Source of the DNA: DATJZH01 sp052146815
GTDB lineage: Bacteria > Actinomycetota > Actinomycetes > Streptosporangiales > Streptosporangiaceae
NCBI GenBank assembly: GCA_052146815.1
Contig: JBKQMG010000040.1
Span: 42,136-106,135 of the forward strand
DNA length: 64,000 bases
Direction of reading: 5' to 3'
Below the pieces are notes generated by a model that saw nothing but the letters and a program-made list of their open reading frames with translations, was not told the DNA's origin and searched no databases. Made by a program: the position numbers and the translations under genes. Numbering within the stretch: position 1 is the stretch's first letter; each line of letters starts with the position of its first letter. Positions 1 through 8,668 of the stretch are shown here, one piece after another.

Positions 1-901
1 GGTCGAAGCCCAGGATCTCCTTGGTGGCGGCGACCTCGTCAGCGCCGAGGGCCGAGCCGTGCGCCTCGCCGGTGTTCTGCTTGTGGGGCGCAGGCCAGCC
101 GATGATGGTGGACAGGGCGATGAACGACGGCGCCTCGATGTGCTCCCTGGCGGTCAGCAGCGCCTGGTACAGGGCCTCGACGTCTTCGGAGTAGCCGCCG
201 GGCTGGCGGAAGCTGACATGCTGCACGTGCCAGCCGTACGCCTCGTACCGGGCGCAGACGTCCTCGGACTTGGCGATGTTGGTGTCGTCCTCGATCGAGA
301 TGTCGTTGTCGTCATAGATGACGGTGAGGTTGCCGAGCTGCTGATGCCCGGCCAGTGACGACGCCTCGTGGGTGATGCCCTCTTCGATGTCGCCATCGGA
401 GGCGATCACGTAGACCTGATGGTCGAACGGGCTCGTCCCGGCCGGAGCGTCCGGGTCCATCAGCCCGCGCACCCGGCGGGCGTTCATGGCCATGCCGACG
501 CCGTTGGCCAGGCCCTGCCCGAGCGGGCCGGTGGTGATCTCCACTCCGGGCGTGTGGTGCCGCTCGGGGTGGCCGGGGGTCCTGCTGCCCCAGGTGCGCA
601 GCCGCTCGAGGTCGTCGAGGGTCAGCCCGTACCCGGACAGGTACAGCTGGATGTAGAGCGTCAGGCTCGAATGGCCGCAGGACAGCAGGAACCGGTCGCG
701 GCCGATCCAGTCGGCGTCGGCGGGGTCGTGCCGCATGACGCGCTGGAAGAGCAGGTAGGCCGCCGGCGCCAGGCTCATCGCGGTCCCGGGGTGGCCTGAT
801 CCCGCCTTTTCCACCGCATCCATGGCGAGCACGCGGATCAGGTCCACGGCCCGCTCGTCTGTCTGTGTCCAGTCAAGCGCCTCGTGCGCGTCGCTGCTCA
901 C
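1..901 (-). CDS. tkt: Transketolase, N-terminal part (runs off the window)
   Basis: Thiamine-diphosphate enzyme that moves two-carbon ketol units in the pentose phosphate and Calvin cycles; cytosolic. The translation starts VSSDAHEALDWTQTDERAVD and shows the family hallmarks KAGSGHPGTAMSLAP, LSCGHSS, the TTGPLGQGLANGVGMA segment and the thiamine-binding ASDGDIEEGI followed by YDDNDISIE. About 300 of roughly 690 residues are present; the rest lies before base 1. The GTG start at 901 is chosen because AAGGAG (913-918 on the complement) sits 11 bases upstream. It is the only pentose-phosphate gene seen here; it could serve the RuBisCO pathway encoded 31 kb away, which is inference. Confidence 0.95.
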   Translation of the reverse strand, partial: MSSDAHEALDWTQTDERAVDLIRVLAMDAVEKAGSGHPGTAMSLAPAAYLLFQRVMRHDPADADWIGRDRFLLSCGHSSLTLYIQLYLSGYGLTLDDLERLRTWGSRTPGHPERHHTPGVEITTGPLGQGLANGVGMAMNARRVRGLMDPDAPAGTSPFDHQVYVIASDGDIEEGITHEASSLAGHQQLGNLTVIYDDNDISIEDDTNIAKSEDVCARYEAYGWHVQHVSFRQPGGYSEDVEALYQALLTAREHIEAPSFIALSTIIGWPAPHKQNTGEAHGSALGADEVAATKEILGFD

Positions 902-982
902 CTTGGATCAGGCTCCTTCCCTGCATAGCGAAGTACGGGATGACACTATCCCGCAGGGCTGGCCGCTAACCCGATGCGTCCG

Positions 983-1798
983 TTAACCGTCGGTGAAGCT
1001 GCCGGCCGCGTCCTGCCAGGGGACTGCGAGGCCGCGCAGGAAGGCCAGCATGGCCGCGCTGACCTGGTCGGGGTGGGTCAGGTTCGCGGCGTGCGACCCG
1101 CCTTCCACGGCGACCAGCTCAGCATCGCCGCCGAGGCCGTCGCGCAGCGCCTCGCCGAGAGCCAGCGGGATCGCGGCATCGCTGGTGCCGTGAATGACGA
1201 GGGCAGGGCAGGTGATCTGGCCCAGCCGGCCAGTGATGTCGTCGCGGTCCATCAGGCAGCGGAAGGCCAGGGTGAGCTCGGCCCGGTCCTGGACCGCCCA
1301 CTTGGCGAGCCAGCCCGGCCACTCGCCGGGGCCGAGGATGATCGAGGCGACCAGGTCCTGGACCGGGGCGGGACCGTGCTCCAGCCAGGCCTCCTCCAGC
1401 TGCTCGTAGCCGGCCGCGAGCGCCGGGTCCTCCTGGCCCGCCTGGGTGTCCTGCAGGATCAGCGCGCGGACCCGCTGCGGCGCGAGCAGCGCGGCCCGCA
1501 GGCTCACGAAGCCGCCCTGGGACATGCCGCCGAGCACCGCCTCCTCCAGGCCGAGGTGGTCGAGCAGCCCGAGGGCATCGGCGGCGCCGTCCCAGTACGA
1601 GAACGAGCCGGCCGCCCTGGTGCCGCCGAAGGCGCGCGCGTCCCAGGTGATGATCCGGAACTCGGGCGCCAGCGCGGCGACCTGCGGGTCGAACATGGTG
1701 TGGTCCATCAGGAAGCCATGGCTGAGCAGGACGGCGGGACCGGTCCCGCCGCTGTCGGCATAGCAGATGTCGGTCCCGTTGACCGTGGCGGTCGGCAT
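983..1798 (-). CDS. Alpha/beta hydrolase
   Basis: Cytosolic alpha/beta-fold hydrolase of 271 residues; substrate unknown. The oxyanion region is LLSHGFLMDHTMF, the nucleophile elbow is GGMSQGG (serine near residue 93), the acidic residue is probably in GTSDAAIPL (near 212) and the catalytic histidine in EGGSHAANLTHP (near 238). The fold resembles 3-oxoadipate enol-lactonase and haloperoxidase-like hydrolases, but nothing nearby belongs to an aromatic pathway, so no substrate is assigned. The gene diverges from the riboswitch-controlled binding protein; the 210 bases between them hold that riboswitch. No strong ribosome site was seen before the ATG. Confidence 0.88.
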   Translation of the reverse strand: MPTATVNGTDICYADSGGTGPAVLLSHGFLMDHTMFDPQVAALAPEFRIITWDARAFGGTRAAGSFSYWDGAADALGLLDHLGLEEAVLGGMSQGGFVSLRAALLAPQRVRALILQDTQAGQEDPALAAGYEQLEEAWLEHGPAPVQDLVASIILGPGEWPGWLAKWAVQDRAELTLAFRCLMDRDDITGRLGQITCPALVIHGTSDAAIPLALGEALRDGLGGDAELVAVEGGSHAANLTHPDQVSAAMLAFLRGLAVPWQDAAGSFTDG

Positions 1799-1904
1799 GC
1801 CGGCAAGCTACCGCAGTCCGCTCACCGGCGGGCAAAGCCGACAGCGAAAGGCCAGGCACCGGAGGCCGCCCGGCACCCGGGCGGCAGTAGCATGGCAGGC
1901 ACGC

Positions 1905-2003
1905 ACACGGGAGCTCGGGCTAACCGGGCTGAGAGGGTGGCTGGCCACGCGGCACGCGCCACCGACCGTCCGAACCTGACCGGGTAATGCCGGCGTAGGG
2001 AGG
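1905..2003 (+). promoter_or_regulatory. TPP (thiamine diphosphate) riboswitch
   Basis: The conserved THI-box elements occur in order: CGGGAGCTCGGG at 1908-1919, GGGCTGAGAGGG at 1926-1937, GAACCTGACCGGGTAATGCC at 1972-1991 and GGCGTAGGGAGG at 1992-2003. The last conserved GGGA doubles as the Shine-Dalgarno AGGGAGG (1997-2003), five bases before the ATG at 2009, so ligand binding should hide the ribosome site and act on translation. The P3 stem (GGGTGGC with GCCACC) is visible; the closing P1 stem is weak and I could not place it confidently. It faces only the downstream binding-protein gene. Confidence 0.92.
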
Positions 2004-2008
2004 CAGTC

Positions 2009-3949
2009 ATGTCGCTCACCGGCACCCTTGCTTCTCGTCCGGCCGCCGGGCGCCTGCCCGCTGCCCGGGGAAAAACCCGGACAAGGCCGAAAATTGCCGC
2101 GGTGCTCATCCTCGCCGCCGCCGCTGCCTTCGGCCTGGCGGCCTGCGGCCCGAGCAGCTCCCCCGGCCGCCCGGCCGGGGGAGGCCGGCCGGTGCACGGG
2201 GGCACCGCCTACTTCGCCGAGCAGCCGCTCACCCCGCCGAACTACATCTTCCCGCTGGTGTCGGGCGCGAACTTTACCGTGGCCAACACCGCTGACCTGC
2301 AGACCCTGCTGTACCGGCCGCTCTACTGGTACGGCGACAAGGGGCACACCTCCGTCGATTACCCGCTGTCCATCGGCGAGCGGCCGGTCTACTCCGACCA
2401 CGACCGCGTGGTCACGATCAGGCTCAGGCATTATGTCTGGTCGGACGGGGAGACCGTGAGCGCCCGCGACGTGGGGTTCTGGATCAACCTGCTGAAGGCC
2501 AACAAGGCCGACTGGGCCTCCTATGTGCCCCGCGGCTTCCCTGACAATGTCGTCTCGTGGAAGGCGCTCGGCCCGGCCGCGGTGCAGCTGCGGCTGGACG
2601 CCAGCTACAACCCGTTCTGGTTCACCGATAACGAGCTGTCGCAGATCACGCCGCTGCCGATCGCCTGGGACCGCACGTCGCCGGCCGGCCCGGCCCCGCA
2701 GGCGTCCGCGCCGCACCTGCCCGACACCACGGCCTCGGGGGCCAGGGCCGTCTACGGCTTCCTCAACGGGCAGGCCAGAAAGGTCTCCGGCTACGCGTCC
2801 AGCCCGGTGTGGTCAGTCATCGACGGCCCGTGGAAGCTGACCAGCCTGACGACCGCCGGCGCGGCGACGTTCGTCCCCAACCCGCGGTACTCCGGGCCGC
2901 AGAAGCCGATGCTGGCCAAGTTCGTCGAGCTGCCGTTCACCAGCACCACCGCGGAGTTCTCGGTCCTGGAGGCCGGCTCAGCCGCCGGCGGCCCTGAGGG
3001 CTCCGGCCAGCAGATCTCGGTCGGCTATGTTCCCGACAACGACCTGCCGCAGCAGTCCTCGCTGCGCGCCCAGGGCTACCAGCTGATCAAGGACTTCCCT
3101 TTCGGCTTTGACTATCTCGAGCCGAACTTCAACAATCCCAAGGTCGGCCCGATCCTGCGGCAGCTGTATTTCCGCCAGGCGTTCCAGCATCTGATCGATC
3201 AGGCCGGCTGGATCCGCGCCTATTACGGCGGCCTCGGCGTGCCCACCTACAGCCCGGTGCCGGCCAGCCCGCCTAACCCCTACGCCGACGCCGCGGCCTC
3301 GGTCAATCCGTATCCCTTCAGCGTGGCTGCGGCCAAAGCCCTGCTGGCCGCGCACGGCTGGAAGATCGTCCCGAACGGGATCAGCACATGCGCCCGCCCA
3401 GGCACCGCGGCCCGTCAGTGCGGCGCGGGGATCAGATCCGGCGAGCCGCTCAGCTTCACGCTGATCTACCCGAGCCAGCTGCCCTACACCGACGGCTCGA
3501 TGATCGATCTTCAGTCGGCAGCCAGGCAGGCGGGCATCAGGATCACCCTGAACGAGACGACCCTGGCCACCGTGACCTCGACTGTCCTGCCGTGCGCCGC
3601 GTCGTCGCCTGGCTGCAGCTGGCAGCTCGGCCAGTACGGCACCAGCTGGATCTTCGAGCCTGACCATTACCCGAGCGGCGAGGAGATCTTCCAGACGGGC
3701 GCGCTCGGCAACGTGAACAGCTACTCCGATCCTGCCGTGGACAAGCTGATCACCGCGACGACCACGACCCCGGCGGGCAGCGCGCCCGCCGCGCTGAACG
3801 CCTACGCGGACCAGGTGCGGCGGCTGCTGCCCGACTTCTGGCAGCCGAGCCCCGGCAGCCTCGACACCGTCCAGGCCAACCTGCACGGCTACGTGCCGAA
3901 CGCCTACGGGTTCATCAGTCCCGAGGAGTGGTACTTCAGCAAGGGCTGA
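2009..3949 (+). CDS. Family 5 ABC solute-binding lipoprotein under a TPP riboswitch
   Basis: Extracellular lipoprotein of 646 residues in the peptide/nickel/oligopeptide-binding family (SBP_bac_5). A positively charged stretch and a hydrophobic segment lead to the lipobox FGLAACG (cysteine near residue 46). The usual domain order follows: an N-terminal TAYFAEQPLTPPNYIFPLV, then LRHYVWSDGETVSARDVGFW, and PLPIAWDRT, with a C-terminal lobe ending in GFISPEEWYFSKG. No permease or ATPase gene lies next to it; the following gene is convergent. Family members usually bind peptides, but control by a TPP riboswitch suggests thiamine, a precursor or a thiamine-derived compound. The ligand is inference; the family assignment is firm. 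Confidence 0.9.
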   Translation: MSLTGTLASRPAAGRLPAARGKTRTRPKIAAVLILAAAAAFGLAACGPSSSPGRPAGGGRPVHGGTAYFAEQPLTPPNYIFPLVSGANFTVANTADLQTLLYRPLYWYGDKGHTSVDYPLSIGERPVYSDHDRVVTIRLRHYVWSDGETVSARDVGFWINLLKANKADWASYVPRGFPDNVVSWKALGPAAVQLRLDASYNPFWFTDNELSQITPLPIAWDRTSPAGPAPQASAPHLPDTTASGARAVYGFLNGQARKVSGYASSPVWSVIDGPWKLTSLTTAGAATFVPNPRYSGPQKPMLAKFVELPFTSTTAEFSVLEAGSAAGGPEGSGQQISVGYVPDNDLPQQSSLRAQGYQLIKDFPFGFDYLEPNFNNPKVGPILRQLYFRQAFQHLIDQAGWIRAYYGGLGVPTYSPVPASPPNPYADAAASVNPYPFSVAAAKALLAAHGWKIVPNGISTCARPGTAARQCGAGIRSGEPLSFTLIYPSQLPYTDGSMIDLQSAARQAGIRITLNETTLATVTSTVLPCAASSPGCSWQLGQYGTSWIFEPDHYPSGEEIFQTGALGNVNSYSDPAVDKLITATTTTPAGSAPAALNAYADQVRRLLPDFWQPSPGSLDTVQANLHGYVPNAYGFISPEEWYFSKG

Positions 3950-3993
3950 CAGCACGCGGCCCTGCGGCTTTCGGGCTCGTGCCCGCCGGGGGC

Positions 3994-4572
3994 CTACGGC
4001 TCGCCGGCGACGACGAGGTCAAAGCAGGCGGGCGGCCGGGCGTGCCCGAAATACGCCTGCTCCGCGGCCAGCCAGTCGTTGTCCCAGTCCTCGGGCGCGA
4101 TCCGGTCCCGCAGCCGCCGCAGCCGCTCGGGCTCAGGGGTATCGACGAGGACTGAGCGGTCCACCAGGCCGGCTAGCTCGGGCGCGGCGGAGAACACGCC
4201 CTCCACCACGATCAGGGCACCAGGCCTGACGGTGACCAGGCCGTCAAGCCCGCGGCCGCGATCCCCGTCAAACCGGCGGAATGTCACCTCGCGGCCCGCC
4301 CGCAGCGGCTCGATCGCCTGCCGCCGGAGCCTGCGCCAGTCGTAGTACTCGCCCAGGGTGTCACGCGGCTGCACCGGGCCGCCAGTCCCGGGGCCGCCAG
4401 CCGCAGGACCGCCAGCCGCAGGACCGGCTGGCGCGGGGACGGGCGCCGCGACGTCGGCGGGGCTCAGGAAGAAGTCATCGGTGTGCACGAGCGCCGCGCT
4501 GGTCATGGCGGCCAGGGCAGCGGCGATCGTCGTCTTGCCGGCGCCCCCGTGCCCGTCGATCGCGACGACCAG
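3994..4572 (-). CDS. P-loop nucleoside/uridine kinase-like protein, start uncertain
   Basis: Kinase of the uridine kinase / phosphoribulokinase superfamily, probably cytosolic. The phosphate-binding loop is DGHGGAGKTT, followed by VHTDDFFLSP (the acidic residues expected to activate the acceptor) and VVEGVFSA, LVDTPEPERLRRLRDRI. The P-loop lies upstream of the first ATG (4506), so that ATG cannot be the true start. The frame is open back to about 4800, inside cox15, yet contains no ATG, GTG or TTG before the P-loop; only a CTG at 4572 is available. Between residues 30 and 55 there is a Gly/Pro/Ala-rich insert partly built from two 15-base units (4394-4423). Acceptor substrate unknown. Confidence 0.72.
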   Translation of the reverse strand: MVVAIDGHGGAGKTTIAAALAAMTSAALVHTDDFFLSPADVAAPVPAPAGPAAGGPAAGGPGTGGPVQPRDTLGEYYDWRRLRRQAIEPLRAGREVTFRRFDGDRGRGLDGLVTVRPGALIVVEGVFSAAPELAGLVDRSVLVDTPEPERLRRLRDRIAPEDWDNDWLAAEQAYFGHARPPACFDLVVAGEP

Positions 4573-4706
4573 GACGCCGGGATGCCCGGCCCGCCAGCGG
4601 GCCGCAGCACGGGCGACCTGCCGGGCCGCTTCCGCGCCCGCGTCGCCCCTGCGGGCGTCGCCGCCGACCGCGTCGCCCCAGCCCGTGCTGTCCCCGTCCC
4701 CGGCGG

Positions 4707-5771
4707 CTAGCGCGATGACAGGTCCGGCTGGCCGACCGCGGCGGGCTGCGCCGCGGTGCTCGCGGCGGCGGCCGCGCTGGTCTCGGGGCCCGTGATCGTG
4801 CCGCGGTCACGCAGCGAGAACAGCATGAGCAGGGCAGTGATCCAGATCAGCACGGATCCGGTGACATGCACCCAGACCAGGCCGGCCGGCAGGCCGCTGA
4901 AGTACTGGCTGTAGCCGATGCTGCCCTGCGCAATGACCAGAACCAGCAGCAGGGTCCCGAGGCGGCCGGCCCGGCGCGGGGCATCGGTGAGCCGCAGGCA
5001 GAGCGCCAGGGCCACGACGAGACCCGCGAGCAGCCAGCCGATATCGGCATGCAGCTGGGTGACGCCGGTGAGGGGGAGGTGATAACGGGGCGCTGACCGG
5101 GCCCCGGCCAGCGGGCCGGTCCCGGTGACCACGGTCCCCGCGGCCAGCATCAGGGCTACCACCGCGACGACGACGCGGCCGAGCAGCCTGACCTCGGGCC
5201 GGACCAGCGGCCGGGAGGGCGCCCGGCTCTCGCCGCATCGCACGTACAGCGCGACGGCCGCGGCCACCAGGGCCATGGACGCCAGGAAGTGGACAGAGAC
5301 CCAGGCCGGGTTGAGCTTGGTCAGCACCACGATTCCGCCGAGGGCGGCCTGCACGACGATCGTGGCCGGCTGGGCCGAGGCCAGCCAGACGATGTCGCGG
5401 CGCCGCCGGCCGCCATCGCGGAACCGCCAGCCGGCGACGCAGACCAGGACGGCTACCAGGAAGATCGCTACCGTCACGAGCCTGTTGCCGAACTCGACCC
5501 ACCGGTGGATCAGCGGGTCGCCGGAGGTACCGCTGGCGGCCAGGCTGTGCGCGGTGCACTGCGGCCAGTCCGGGCAGCCGAGGCCCGACTGGCTCAGCCG
5601 GACCGCGGCGCCGGTCATGATGATTCCCGCCGAGGTGACGATGCCCGCTATGGCGATCCGGCGCATCATGGCGGGGGAGGGCGCGAGGAGCACGTTCGCC
5701 CACCGCCGGCCCGTCTGGCGCATCTCCGCCGACGGGACGCCGGCACCTGGCGCGGCTGTATCTGCTGGCAC
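4707..5771 (-). CDS. ctaA: Heme A synthase (COX15/CtaA family)
   Basis: Integral membrane enzyme that oxidises the C8 methyl of heme O to give heme A for aa3-type cytochrome oxidase. Eight hydrophobic segments are visible. The heme-ligand histidines are in HRWVEFGNRLV, VHFLASMALVA, QLHADIGWL and WVHVTGS, and the first loop carries the GLGCPDWPQC pair of cysteines typical of the CtaA group. I favour the GTG at 5771 (VPADTAAPGAG); the ATG at 5727 is an alternative and neither has a strong ribosome site. The 3' end abuts the kinase gene on the same strand. Its position beside an ABC-2 export pair and near suf matches the conserved actinobacterial order. Confidence 0.9.
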   Translation of the reverse strand: MPADTAAPGAGVPSAEMRQTGRRWANVLLAPSPAMMRRIAIAGIVTSAGIIMTGAAVRLSQSGLGCPDWPQCTAHSLAASGTSGDPLIHRWVEFGNRLVTVAIFLVAVLVCVAGWRFRDGGRRRRDIVWLASAQPATIVVQAALGGIVVLTKLNPAWVSVHFLASMALVAAAVALYVRCGESRAPSRPLVRPEVRLLGRVVVAVVALMLAAGTVVTGTGPLAGARSAPRYHLPLTGVTQLHADIGWLLAGLVVALALCLRLTDAPRRAGRLGTLLLVLVIAQGSIGYSQYFSGLPAGLVWVHVTGSVLIWITALLMLFSLRDRGTITGPETSAAAAASTAAQPAAVGQPDLSSR

Positions 5772-5835
5772 GGGTCCATCGTAGGAGCCCTGCCGCCCGC
5801 CAGGCACCCGGGCTCTTCGAACTGCTTTCGGGCCG

Positions 5836-6762
5836 CTACGACGCCGGCGGCGGAAGATCCTCGGGCTGCGCCGCGTGATCGCCGCCCGCACCGCCGCGGG
5901 CCGCCCCGGCGCAGGCGACGATCACGCAGCCGATCGCCGCCCATTCCCGCACGGCCAGCGTCTCACCGAGAAGGAGCAGGCCCACCAGCGCCGCCACGGC
6001 CGGCTCCAGGCTCATCCAGATGCCGAACACCCGCGCTGGGATGCGGCGCAGCGTCTCCAGCTCCAGCCGGTAGGGAATCACCGAGGACAGCAGCCCGACC
6101 GCGACACCGGTAATCAGGACGCCGGGGCGCAGCAGCGCGGCGCCGCTGGCGGCCAGCGCCGGCGGGGAGACCAGTACCGCTGCGACGATCATGGCGATCA
6201 CCAGCCCGGACGAGCCGGCGAACCGCCGGCCGGTCGCCCGGCTGAGCAGGATGTAAGCCGCCCAGGACGCGGCGGCGATCAGGGCGCAGACAATCCCGAC
6301 CGCGACAGTGCTAGTCCCGGCGTAGTGCGGCGCGGACGGCGCCGCCCGGGTGCCGCCGCGCGCCAGGAGCAGGACACCGGCGGCGGCCAGGGCCACCCAG
6401 AGCAGGTCCACCACACGGCGTGAGGAGGCCACGGCGACCGCGAGCGGGCCGAGAAACTCGATCGTGACCGCGATCCCCAGCGGAATCCGCGCGAAGGCCT
6501 GGTAGAAGGCAAAATTCATCACGCCGAGGGTGACGCCGAACGCGAGGACGACTGCCGCATCGCGCCAGGCCCGGTGCTGCGCCATGGCCCGCACAGCCCG
6601 GACCAGCCCGCGCCCGCCGAAAGCGGCCAGCACCAGCGCCGCGGACCACAGCCGCAGCCCCGTCAGGCCAGCGGGGGCCACCTGCGCGAACGTCCGCCCG
6701 GCCAGTCCCGCCCCCAACTGAACCGAGACAATGCCGGTGAGCACCAGCACCGAGGGCGGCAA
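5836..6762 (-). CDS. EamA-family (drug/metabolite) transporter, RhtA-like
   Basis: Inner-membrane exporter of about 308 residues with ten predicted helices in two EamA repeats (first repeat LTGIVSVQLGAGLAG onward, second from AGTSTVAVGIVCALIAAASW). The motif FGVTLGVMNFAFYQAFARIPLGIAVTIEFLGPL (given in pieces: FGVTLGVMNFAFYQ, then IPLGIAVTIEFLGPL) is characteristic of threonine/homoserine exporter RhtA relatives. The only usual start before the first helix is a TTG at 6762; upstream in the same frame lies a 15-base tandem repeat encoding ARQNQ units and then the stop of the ABC permease gene. Substrate is probably amino acids or related compounds. Confidence 0.82.
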   Translation of the reverse strand: MPPSVLVLTGIVSVQLGAGLAGRTFAQVAPAGLTGLRLWSAALVLAAFGGRGLVRAVRAMAQHRAWRDAAVVLAFGVTLGVMNFAFYQAFARIPLGIAVTIEFLGPLAVAVASSRRVVDLLWVALAAAGVLLLARGGTRAAPSAPHYAGTSTVAVGIVCALIAAASWAAYILLSRATGRRFAGSSGLVIAMIVAAVLVSPPALAASGAALLRPGVLITGVAVGLLSSVIPYRLELETLRRIPARVFGIWMSLEPAVAALVGLLLLGETLAVREWAAIGCVIVACAGAARGGAGGDHAAQPEDLPPPAS

Positions 6763-6800
6763 GGCGCCGAGCGCCCCGGCGGCGGTGTGCTCCGGGGCCG

Positions 6801-6875
6801 CCTGGTTCTGCCGGGCCTGGTTCTGCCGGGCCTTGTTCTGCCTGGCACTGAGCTGCCGGGCCCTGAGCTGCCGCG
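6801..6875. repeat. Tandem 15-base repeat, five units
   Basis: Five consecutive 15-base units, the first two identical (CCTGGTTCTGCCGGG at 6801-6815 and 6816-6830) and the next three diverging by a few bases. It fills the gap between the ABC permease stop (6889) and the TTG start of the EamA gene (6762). In the EamA frame it would encode ARQNQ-like units, but no start codon precedes it, so it is probably untranslated. Confidence 0.85.
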
Positions 6876-6888
6876 TGACGCTGACGGC

Positions 6889-7662
6889 CTACTCCCAGCG
6901 GAAGAAACGGGCCGCGAGTCCTATCCCGGCCGCGGCCCAGACGACGAGCACGACCAGGTCGCGCAGCGGCAGCCCGCCGCCGTGCTGCAGTACCGACCGC
7001 AGTCCGTCGGACAGCGCGCCGGCGGGCAGCAGCTTCAGGACCGGCTGCACGGACGCCGGGAACTTGGTGAGCGGGAAGACGATGCCGCCGAGCCCGAGCA
7101 TGACCAGGTACAGCAGGTTGGCGGCGGCCAGGGTGGCCTCGGCGCGCAGGGTGCCGGCCATCAGCAGGGCCAGGCCCGCGAAGGCCGCGGTCCCGGCCAC
7201 GATCAGCAGCAGCGACCACAGGACGCTGTCCGGGAGCCCGCGGGCCGTCCAGCCGAGCGCGAGGCCCACGATCACGATGACGATGACCTGCAGCAGCTCG
7301 ATGGCGAGCACCGCGAGCGTCTTGGCCCCGACCAGGCCCTGACGCGACAGCGGCGAGGCGCCGAGCCGCTTCAGCACGCCGTAGCGGCGCTCGAAACCGG
7401 TGCCGATCGCCAGGCTGGTGAAAGCGCTCGACATCACTGCGAGGGCGAGAATGCCGGGCACCACGAAACCGGTCTTGTCCTTGCCCACGGTGACCAGAGC
7501 GACCAGCAGCAGCACCGGGATGATCAGCGTGAGCAGCAGCTGCTCCCCGTTGCGGACCAGGGTGCGCAGCTCCAGGCCCGCCTGCGCGCCGATCATGCGG
7601 TGCATCGGCGCCGCGCCCGGGGCCGGGGCGGGCCAGTCAGCGAACGTCTGGCTCTCGGTCAT
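6889..7662 (-). CDS. ABC-2 type export permease
   Basis: Membrane subunit of 257 residues for an ABC exporter. Six hydrophobic segments are visible (for example EQLLLTLIIPVLLLVALV, VPGILALAVMSSAFTSLA and VLLIVAGTAAFAGLALLMAG-like stretches), with the ABC-2 motif FERRYGVLKRLGASPLSR between the second and third helices. It lies ten bases after its ATPase gene and is clearly co-transcribed with it. In actinobacteria this pair is conserved next to cox15 and suf; the cargo is not established. Start ATG at 7662. Confidence 0.9.
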   Translation of the reverse strand: MTESQTFADWPAPAPGAAPMHRMIGAQAGLELRTLVRNGEQLLLTLIIPVLLLVALVTVGKDKTGFVVPGILALAVMSSAFTSLAIGTGFERRYGVLKRLGASPLSRQGLVGAKTLAVLAIELLQVIVIVIVGLALGWTARGLPDSVLWSLLLIVAGTAAFAGLALLMAGTLRAEATLAAANLLYLVMLGLGGIVFPLTKFPASVQPVLKLLPAGALSDGLRSVLQHGGGLPLRDLVVLVVWAAAGIGLAARFFRWE

Positions 7663-7672
7663 GGTGCCTCGG

Positions 7673-8599
7673 TCATGATCGCAGCTCCCGGCCGGTCAGC
7701 TCGAGGAAGACGTCTTCCAGCGTGCGGCTCTCGATCCGCAGGTTCTGGGCCAGCACGCCGTGCTCGGCGCACCACGCGGTCACGGCCGCGATCAGCCGCG
7801 GGTCCACCGGGCCGCGGACTTCGAGCACGTAATGGCCGGCCGGCGACTCCTTGGCGGCGCTGCCGGCCGGCAGGGCCGCCAGCAGGCTGTCCAGCTCGAG
7901 GGCCGGCTCGGCGCGGAACCGCACCTGCCCGGCGGACCCGGTCAGCTCGGCCGGGCTGCCCAGGGCCACGACCTGCCCGTGGTCCATGATCGCCACGACG
8001 TCGGCGAGGCGCTCGGCCTCCTCCATGTAATGCGTGGAGAGGATGACGGCCGTGCCGGCCGTGCGCAGCGCGGTAATCAGATCCCAGGTCACGTGGCGTG
8101 CCTGCGGGTCGAGCCCGGCAGTCGGCTCGTCCAGGAACGCCAGGTCCGGCCGGCCGATCACTGCGGCGGCCAGGGAGAGCCGCTGCTGCTGGCCACCGGA
8201 CAGGCGCTTGAACGGCGTACGGGCGCTGGCGGCCAGTCCCAGCCGGTCCAGCAGCAGCTGGGGATCGACCGGGCGGGCGTGAAAGCGCGCCATCACCCGC
8301 AGGTACTCGCCGGCCCGCGCCGCCGTCGGGATCCCGCCGGACTGCAGCATGACGCCGACCCTCGGCCGCAGCGCCACGGCGTCGCGCACCGGATCGAGGC
8401 CCAGCACCCGGACGGTGCCCGCGTCGGCCCGGCGGTAGCCCTCGCAGATCTCGATGGTCGTGGTCTTGCCCGCGCCGTTGGGCCCTACGATCGCCGTCAC
8501 CTGGCCGAGCTCAGCCCGCAGCGACAGGCCGTCCACCGCGGTGGCCGGCCCGTAACGCTTGACCAGGCCGGTGATGTCGACCGCGGGGGCACTGCTCAC
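7673..8599 (-). CDS. ABC export ATP-binding protein (DrrA-like)
   Basis: Cytosolic ATPase of 308 residues partnering the ABC-2 permease just downstream. Walker A is GPNGAGKTT (near residue 40), the signature is LSGGQQQR, Walker B is LAFLDEPTAGLD and the switch histidine is in STHYMEEAERL. A C-terminal extension of about 90 residues after the ATPase core is typical of the DrrA/CcmA group. Likely first gene of the run ABC ATPase, ABC permease, EamA, cox15, kinase, all on the same strand. Confidence 0.93.
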   Translation of the reverse strand: MSSAPAVDITGLVKRYGPATAVDGLSLRAELGQVTAIVGPNGAGKTTTIEICEGYRRADAGTVRVLGLDPVRDAVALRPRVGVMLQSGGIPTAARAGEYLRVMARFHARPVDPQLLLDRLGLAASARTPFKRLSGGQQQRLSLAAAVIGRPDLAFLDEPTAGLDPQARHVTWDLITALRTAGTAVILSTHYMEEAERLADVVAIMDHGQVVALGSPAELTGSAGQVRFRAEPALELDSLLAALPAGSAAKESPAGHYVLEVRGPVDPRLIAAVTAWCAEHGVLAQNLRIESRTLEDVFLELTGRELRS

Positions 8600-8668
8600 G
8601 CTCGCGAGTCTAGGTGCTGACGCCGGCCCGGCTGGGCGCGGCCTCGGCTGCGGCGGGTCGGGACCTGA

